Source of the DNA: Cryptomeria japonica
Taxonomy: Eukaryota > Streptophyta > Pinopsida > Cupressales > Cupressaceae
Reading direction: 5' to 3'
Length of the DNA stretch: 64,000 nucleotides
NCBI RefSeq assembly: GCF_030272615.1
Contig: NC_081413.1
Coordinates: 99,976,239-100,040,238, forward strand
In this document: positions 56,816-64,000 of the stretch, in pieces
How the letters are laid out: each line of letters starts with the position of its first letter
How positions within the stretch are numbered: the stretch's first letter is position 1
Position numbers and translations under genes: made by a program
Notes under the pieces: generated by a model
The model's input: only the letters and a program-made list of their open reading frames with translations
What the model was told of the DNA's origin: nothing
Database searches by the model: none

Positions 56816-58470
56816 CATTTTGCAAGGTATTCAATGTGATGAATATATCTTTTATAAATTTTAATGTGATGGATTTGTGACAAAAGTATGTCTATTAATA
56901 AGTGTTCGTTGGAATGTTTTTTTCATGGGATGGATGGATAGGTAGGTGGGGTAGGTGGGAAATCTTCAGTTATCCTTTAAATTTAAGGTGGGTATTTTAA
57001 CTTTGATTTGGGAAATTGTTTTGCGTCATATGTAGTGTAAGGCATTAACATGGTCTAACCCTGATCATCAGTGAAAATGTCAAAGTAGGGAATTTGAAAT
57101 GAAAAAGCATGTTACGTACAAAATGTGGCATAAAAGTTGGATTTAGTTTCTACTTCTATCAAGAAACATATAGGGGAAGAGCACCAGTTACTGCCCATGT
57201 TCCCATAACCGTTCACTCCTTGCACACCCAATTCTCCAATTACTAACTTTAAAGAGACAAAAAAAAACATAATTAACTAATGTTGTTTTGCTATTAGTTA
57301 CCTGCAATAAGTTGTAATTTGTCATTGACCTTCAAATTAAAGAAAAATTCTAATAACATAGACTATTTGAATTATAGTTTCTAGCAGACTTGTATCTTAA
57401 TTCTTAATACTTGTTTGTTGTATTGGAAATGTGCTTTTGTCTCAAAATGCATTTCTATTTTGGATATTTACATGTTGACGTATTTGGACATTAAGATATC
57501 TCAGAGGAGGTTTCTTTGCATTTCTATATATCTCTTAAAATTGTTACTTGAAAATTAAAAATAGTCATAGAAGTTTTTTTTGAAATATAACATAGAAATT
57601 ATGTTGGTTTTTTCTAAAGTGTTGATATGTGATTGATAAAAGCTAAAAGAAATATAGTAATAGTCTAATTTTTTTTTTCTTTTGTTGATATCTATTTGAA
57701 TGCTCTTAATGTTAATATTTTTATTTTCAAGCATTTTATTGTTTACATTCTTTAAAATTGCATTCCTTGGCCTAGTTCTTTGGTAAAGTCATCCTCAACT
57801 ATTCTTTGAACAATTTCATTCTATTGTGTTTTAAAATTAACTATAGAAATACATTAAATGTAGGTTGACAGTTGAACAACTAAAAATATTGGGAATGATT
57901 AAAATTAGGTAGTTGACTAGAAACATAAAATGTCATTGTAAGATTTTTAGCATATATATAAAAGTTTCTCTTATGTAATTAAACATTCAAAAAGTGAATT
58001 GTATCGGGGGTGGTTTTTAAACTTGTTTTGACCATTTTTTAATCCACTTGTTCACAACAAAAATTAGTTATATCATTCTAACTGAAATCTCTATAGTTTG
58101 TCTCATGCAATTAAAATTCTTAAATTTGTTTCATAAGTATTGCATTGTGGAAGAAATATTGGTTTTCATATTTGCAAAAAGTCATATTTACATTACTCAA
58201 AACAACAAGTTACACTATAGTCTACAGAGAGGAAAATTTAATTTCATATAAAATGACTCCAATATGGAAATTGTAATAAGCACATGTTCCTTCATATTGA
58301 ATGGTTTCACACTCAATGAGAACCCCCAATTGCTTCCTACCAAAAACTTACCTTTAAATCAATAGGGAGAGCAATCCCGTTCAATTAAACAAGCAAATTG
58401 GCAAAAAGAGGAGAGCAATCCAATTCAGGTTATACCTCTTCTAATTGAAACTCTCAAACAAGATATTCTA
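56816..58470. other. AT-rich stretch, no gene recognised
   Basis: One isolated unit-like piece, GTGATGGATTTGTGACAAAA (about 56866), matches the core of the 136-bp array 1.4 kb to the left. The ORF at 58048-58251 has no domain. Confidence 0.45.
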
Positions 58471-58575
58471 GAATCAATTAGTACTGAAGATTGCATTAGT
58501 TTATTACTCTACACAAGAAGATGGTTTGAATGAACAAAAGAATGAGAATGGCTAACCCTTCCATTTTTGGTTTTG
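58471..58575 (+). repeat. Duplicated segment, copy 2
   Basis: The same order of motifs as 56731-56815, with about one change per ten bases; no tRNA gene accompanies it. Confidence 0.7.
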
Positions 58576-60220
58576 CATATGGCTCAAAATCATTCAATTC
58601 TAGATCTTTAAACTTAATGTTATATTGTGTTTGCTTCTGCAACAAAACTATGATTGAGAACTATAGGACTGATAAATAATTGTGATTTTGTGCATCTTGA
58701 AATGTGGATAGTTTAAAATCAACACTTCTTAACAAATTATAGCTTAAGAACTAAAGGATCAATAATTATCTCTGGAATATTTATCTTCAAAAGTATATAG
58801 TTTAAATTTGGGATGTTTTACGATCTTAGATCTATATGATTGAATAATCTGTAAACTTTTAATTTTGTATGTTTGAAGTTGAAGTTTTTGTTTTGCGTTT
58901 CAATTTTATAAATTATTTTCTTACAAGATTTTAGCTCTTTCAAAATGTTATTTTTGTTATTTATAGAAAATAATTAATGGACATCTATACAAAAGTCATA
59001 TCCAATGCAATAAATATGCTTTGAAGAGGAATCAACATTTAAAAATCCTATAAATTGTTGTTCTTTACTAAAATTTATTATCATGTGCTACTACTCTTAT
59101 ATATGTTGCAACCCTTATTAATATGGAGTAATTAGTAGAATGTTACATATATTATCTATTTACTTTCAAAATTATAAAAAATCTTTACTCATTTTTAACC
59201 ACCAACATTTTGGCTAAATATGCATTTTATGCCAAAGGCATCTCTTATTTGAAATGGGCGACCTAGTTTGAATGATTGATGGTTGAAAATGTTCTTCAAG
59301 CCCAACAAGACGATTGAAATAATCTTGAGCGTGCTTTTTTCTCTTCCATTGTGCACTATTCAAGAATTAATTCAATTCAAAAGTACCTCCCGTGTCCATG
59401 AGACAACATACACTCACACTTGAAAAGTTGTTCGTTTAAATTTTAGACATTAGTGAAATAAAGTTGTGCATAAAGATAAATGGTTGTCACAACAGTTTTC
59501 AAATCACTATCACATGTAGACCCCCAGATCTCGGAGAAGTCGTATTCCTTCACAGATTCGGGCTCGCCCTTCCAAATAAGTATAATTATTATCATATGCT
59601 CGTATTAAAGTGCACAAAATTATTAAATATAAATTGTTGAATGTACGATTGAACTTATTGTCTAAACAACTCTATCAACAATATTGAGTTCTTCCAAGGA
59701 ATTTAAAATAAGAATGATTTGTGATTTGTCTAAAGGAATGCATGCAAATTCATATACGTACTTTTCTTAACAAATGATTTTTGAATTCATGAATAGTCTA
59801 CCTTTTGGATTATTTACAAATGACAAAAACATTAAATTATATAATTATATATTATATTTTATAATAAAAACTATTAAATATAAATACAAAATTATATAAA
59901 AAAATTAGTTTTATCAATATTTTGTATTTATTATTTATTTATTATTTTAATATTATCTGTAATAATATAACTAAAATATAAAATATATTTTAGTTATATA
60001 TATATATATATATATTTTTGGCAAGGTGGCAATGCCACTTGATATATTTTTTTAATAATATATATATTTTTTACAATATATTTAAAAATTGGTTCAAACT
60101 GAGCTCCCAGAGAAAAGAACCAGCAAGAAAAACTCTGGTCATTGCTCATCAACATGCCTATAGAAGAGAAGTAGTGAACAATCTTCTAGCCAGAGCTAGT
60201 TACAAAATAGAGATCAGCAA
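58576..60220. other. AT-rich stretch with TA repeats, no gene
   Basis: 59820-60075 is almost only A and T, including a TA run near 59995-60015. No gene or defined element is recognised up to the start of the LINE remnant. Confidence 0.45.
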
Positions 60221-60302
60221 AGGAGCATGCAGGCTCATTTACAAATAGGAGCATGCAAGCTCATTTTACAGAATAGGAGCATGCAAGCTTATTTACAAAA
60301 TC
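60221..60302. repeat. Three short tandem units, 26-28 bp
   Basis: AGGAGCATGCAAGCTCATTT-like units begin at 60221, 60247 and 60275. They sit at the probable 3' end of the minus-strand LINE remnant to the right and may be its tail. Confidence 0.65.
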
Positions 60303-60477
60303 AGGACATGAAAAAGAAATAACATAGGCTGCCCAGTGAATGAAGAAGAGAGCTCCAAAAAGAAAGAGGACTAAACCAACATCGAAGGACAGATCCATCT
60401 TCATAGGATATCTTGAAGGCCCCGCAACAAAGAACTCCTGCGACCACAATTGACATGCCCCTACACCAAAAAACACC

Positions 60478-60509
<32 letters not shown>

Positions 60510-61306
60510 CTACAGAACGGAGAGAATTTACAAGAAACACAAGGGTCCAAAACATAATTGACACCAACGACATGAGATTTGATGTCTGCCATTATAGACA
60601 AATGCCAAAGGAGAAGAGGTGAATGCGGAAATGCTAGAGAGAAATGAAGCCCAAAATTTTTATGCCGTAAATGAAAAGAAAGAGGAGATCTATCATAAAA
60701 AATCTGACAAACCAAAAGAAGCGGCGTACAGAGATAATCATAAAAACAACGCCACACCAAACTTTAAATGGCATATGAAGGATAAATTTCCAATGTGAAA
60801 ATAAATATCTCCAGATTTCGCACCAGAAGAGAGTACCAAACATACGAACAACATAAATAACAACCAACTCATCATTAATGAATGCCAAGTGATGATCGAG
60901 TAAAGCAAAGTACCTCAAATCAAAACCAAATGGAATTATGAAAAAGGAATACCTCACCAAGAGAAGAGAATATCAACTCGTATAAACGAGAAATCATATA
61001 ATAAGGAAGATTATATACTCGACTCTCTACAGGCTAGACTTAATAGGTTTGAGAAGCTCATCAAATCACACCCCAATCGAGAGGAATCAATAACAGTTTT
61101 GTCACAACCCATATTAGCGAGGCAATCCGCCAATGCATTACCTTCACAATAAACATGTGAGATGATGAGGTGCTCAAATGTATCAAGAAGAGTCTATATT
61201 TGTTCAAGAATATATTGGAAATTCCAATTATCAGCTTTTCTTGCCTTGCAAGCATTAATGACAATAGCCGAATCACCTTCAATATGAAGGTATTTGAAAT
61301 TCAAAT
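60303..61306 (-). pseudogene. LINE 3' remnant with RNase H end
   Basis: On the minus strand, just inside the LTR at 61307, the C-terminal part of a plant LINE RNase H is readable: IEGDSAIVINACKA (about 61285-61245), then LIISHVYCEGNALADCLANM (about 61170-61110). It is broken by at least one stop. The sequence down to about 60303 is presumably 3' untranslated; its ORFs (60634-60960, 60461-60760) lack domains, and the second runs through a TA microsatellite at 60481-60508. Everything 5' of the RNase H is cut off by the chromovirus LTR. Confidence 0.6.
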
Positions 61307-63468
61307 TGGTGCAGGAGCACCTAGTTCAATAAAACTCCTATTTTTTAGTATTTAATGCTTTAATGTTTGTAAAGTCTTGTGTTAGTTTGATTATGTTGTT
61401 TTGGGTCGTGTTTAGTGGTTTTGATCTCATTTTGGGCTCTAGAGATCAAGTTTTGCCTTTTAGGCCTTGAGTTGACAATTTTTGGCAAAAATGTGCAAAA
61501 TTGCCAAAAAGGTCTTCTAATGCTTTCCAAGGCATTGGAACATGTTTTTTAGGTGTTTTTAGGCATGTCTAAGTTGTTTAGACAAGTTGATAAGGTTACA
61601 TTGTGAAAAATGCATCTTAGAGCAAGAAAAGTTATCATTTGGCTTGAAAAGTTGTCAAACGTTGTCATTTTTTAGTTTTTCTTGCAAAATGAAGTTATGA
61701 AAGCCTCATGTCCATACTAAGGCTTGATAACCAACTGGAAAAAATATAAAAGTCCTCCCTTTTCCTTGGAAAGGGTTGGTGTTTGTATTTACAAGAGAAT
61801 CTTAATAGAAATCATGCTTTTTTTGGCTTTTATGACTGTTTTGTCTTCTTTGGAGTAACAGTCCGTATTGTAGCATTCTTGTCCATATTGTACCTTCTGG
61901 GAGGTGTTCATATTGATTATTCCATGAACCACAAGTGAATATTGTTTTGGTTTCTTTTGTAAATTGGTTTGTACAAAAATATTTGCAAACTGTGAGTCTG
62001 CTGCCCTGCCACGGGTTTGGAGTTTAGAAATGTATCAACTTGGTCGATCCAGGTCTGGGATCCCTCCAATGGATTCTTCCAATTTTATTCATGTGTATAT
62101 AATGTAAATATATTTAATTTTGTGCTAGAGAAGTGTTTGGAAGATGCATTTGATTGAATACTAGGCAAGTGTTTGTCATTTGGCTAGTAGCATGAATAAA
62201 ACTCAAAGTTTGCACTCAAAAGTGATTTGGGTGAGCAAATGAATGCAACAGAGGCATGGAAATTTGGCCTAGGGAATTTTAGCATCTTCTTGGATGGATA
62301 GTTTAGTTTTTTCTTACTTAATCTTTCTCATTTTGTAATCAAATAGTGAGTTCACTGTTTTTGGGAAACATACATATCAAATGCCCATGGAATGCTTAAA
62401 TAGAATCATCCAAGCCTTGTAATTGAAAAGGGAATTGTAATAGGAGATCAATATATGTTTGAAGACCTCATTTAGGTGTTTTTACAACTCCAAAACTCTT
62501 CATTTTGAAGGTCCCAAGGTGCAAGGTTGCTGACTGGTAAAAGGGCAGCGAATTGACTGTCACAGTGACAATTTTCTGATTTTCAGTTTGTATGCCAAAT
62601 GTTTGTAAAAATGACAAGTGGAAATGGCTTGGATGGTGTTCTCCAAGGTTTGGTAGACTTCCTCAGTCAGTTTTAGGCCTTTGTTCATGAAGGAGTTGAC
62701 AAATCAAACTTTGCAAGCTCAAAACCCTCACTAAACCCTTCTTTTGTGCCATAAAAAGTGGACAGTCATTAAACCTTCCTCATGGAGCTCAAGACCTGAA
62801 AAATATTCAAGAATAGACCTCCTAGACATCATCCAAAATAAGTTTTATGGTGGAAATGCCCATCGTTGGGCTAGGTGAGCAAAAAAGAGCCAATTAGACC
62901 TCCACGGGCTAGTAGCCCTTTGTTGCATAACACACAAAATGACTATTTTTGTTAAAATGCATGAAACTGATGGCAAGGAGAAGGTTGGGGCTTATGAAAC
63001 CTTGTGAGAAAAATGTCAAATAGTCAAACAAGTGTTACTAGGGACCTTGGACAGTGTGCAACCTCATTTGGAGGTTTTTGACTTTAGCTGGCAAATTTGA
63101 GTAGTTAAGGGCTATGAGCCTAAAACAAATTTGTGAGCATCTAACTTTGAAGAAAACTTTGCTGCCCTTACTTGTCCTTGCAAATGACTCCTGAAGCTCT
63201 TTGAAATAGAGGTTTGATTGCCTAAGAGTAGGGGTTGAGAATGAGTAGTTGGGTGGTGTGAGAACTTGAGTAGATTTGAGCATGGGTATGAGCCAACACC
63301 TTAAGGGGAGTTTGTTAGGAAGGTGATACTGGAAGCACTTGACACTATAACCATCAAGACTGATTTTGTGAACACAAATAGAGGACTCAAACATATCCTT
63401 TGGGTAGTAAAGTTAACTTCTTGAGCAGATTGACCCTTTTGAGCACTTTCTGGAAAATCTCCCTATCA
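61307..63468 (+). repeat. 5' LTR of a plus-strand Gypsy element
   Basis: It starts TGGTGCAGGAGCACC, where GGTGC and GCACC can pair, and ends TATCA just before a primer-binding site; about 2.16 kb. The start equals that of the LTR at 31069. ORFs inside (63038-63394 minus) are not supported. The partner LTR lies outside the window. Confidence 0.65.
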
Positions 63469-63471
63469 TAG

Positions 63472-63483
63472 TGGTATCAGAGC
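63472..63483 (+). other. Primer-binding site, initiator-Met tRNA type
   Basis: TGGTATCAGAGC is the exact canonical sequence, three bases after the LTR end. Confidence 0.8.
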
Positions 63484-63521
63484 CAACAAAAGATTTAGGA
63501 GGAAAGGAACATTAGGAAAAC

Positions 63522-64000
63522 ATGGTGACTAATGAAGAATTGGCTAAGAAGGTTGAAGATCAAGAAGAGAAAAATAGGGCACTCAAAGAAAGATTAGATC
63601 AACTAGCAATGAAACTAGTTGAAGTAGAAGTCAAAACTGAAGAAGTCCATGCTAAGGTTGGAGATCAGGGTAAAATGATGGCAATAGAGGATGAAGTCCC
63701 CATGCCTGACCCTGACCCTGTCATTGAGAAAGAACCATTCTTGAAAGCCTTGAGAGCTATGAGTGGTAAAACCTTAGAGGGAGTGGCTCTTTTCCGTGGG
63801 AAGATGGATCCAGATGCTCTAATAGAGTGGATTGAAGGGTTAGAAAACCATTTTGAATGTGATGGAGTGACTGAAGCACAAAAGGTTAAGGTGGCAAAAT
63901 CAAGGCTGAGAGGGGCAACCTTAACTTGGTGGAAGTTCATCCAAGAGGAAAGGGTGAAAGGAGGTAAGCAACCAATAGCCACCTAGAAAGCAATGGTAGC
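63522..64000 (+). pseudogene. Gypsy Gag, N-terminal part, runs off window
   Basis: The ATG lies 39 bp after the primer-binding site. The first ~50 residues form a coiled coil (LAKKVEDQEEKNRALKERLD). The Gag core follows: FLKALRAMSGKTLEGVALFR, GKMDPDALIEWIEGLENHFE, KVKVAKSRLRGATLTWWKFI. At 63984 a TAG stands where a Trp (TGG) is expected, and the same frame continues with KAMVA. So this copy is defective by at least one G-to-A change. The core pattern GALFRGKMDP...W...L..HF is that of Ty3/gypsy Gag; the LTR and primer-binding site agree. Pol lies beyond the window. Confidence 0.85.

Noticed and set aside
60413-60760. ORFs with runs of Tyr-Ile on both strands
   Set aside because: They cross a TA dinucleotide repeat at 60481-60508 and have no domain.

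Overview
This window looks like repeat-dominated nuclear DNA of a land plant with a large genome. A gymnosperm is my best guess, but nothing in the sequence proves it. Supported host genes are few: one intact intronless TSPO-type membrane protein gene (22315-22866, minus) with a stress-type promoter, and two nuclear tRNA genes (Asn-GTT at 56271-56344 and Gln-CTG at 56597-56667, both minus). Almost everything else that is recognisable is transposable element sequence, much of it truncated or nested.

Layout, left to right. 1-4300 is mostly AT-rich and geneless. It holds a degenerate ~43-bp tandem array (1855-2620) and two short retroposed inserts that share a 3' tail; one is flanked by a perfect 15-bp target duplication. 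4300-12723 is a junction zone of three LTR-element pieces: a minus-strand Copia (gag, primer-binding site, ~2.26-kb LTR), a plus-strand Copia 3' end (LTR 8659-9564), and the leader plus 5' LTR of a Tat-like Gypsy element (9565-12723). 13976-14305 holds a tRNA-derived SINE, and 14890-15240 a GC-rich array of repeated hairpins. 16481-21005 is a decayed minus-strand chromovirus. TSPO follows. 23705-31068 holds a decayed full-length LINE with an RNase H domain, abutting the 3' part of a second one. 31069-34853 is plus-strand chromovirus material with an unrecognised extra ORF.

The most interesting block is 34854-52538. It is a minus-strand Copia element whose reverse transcriptase is split by an 11.3-kb Gypsy element (37630-48933) with 803-bp LTRs and a clear CTAAT target duplication. 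The inserted element has one long ORF of 1373 codons that joins Gag and protease directly to the C-terminal tail of an integrase. Reverse transcriptase, RNase H and the integrase core are absent, and an unexplained segment with a hydrophobic stretch fills the gap. On the opposite strand, between that ORF and the 3' LTR, is a gene-like unit: exon 1, a GTAAGT donor, an intron carrying tandem repeats, an acceptor, and an exon encoding a plant-mobile-domain (PMD) fragment. The element must borrow its enzymes, so I read it as non-autonomous and recently mobile (about four differences between its LTRs by eye).

The right end (52539-64000) is AT-rich, with 67-bp and ~136-bp tandem repeats, the tRNA pair, a duplicated ~90-bp segment, a minus-strand LINE 3' remnant, and the LTR and gag of another chromovirus that cut into that LINE and run off the window. 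Across families, most premature stops are explained by C-to-T or G-to-A changes, as expected of methylated, silenced elements. A small hairpin with a G/C-run loop sits near the U5 end of all four Copia LTRs and shows compensatory changes in its stem.
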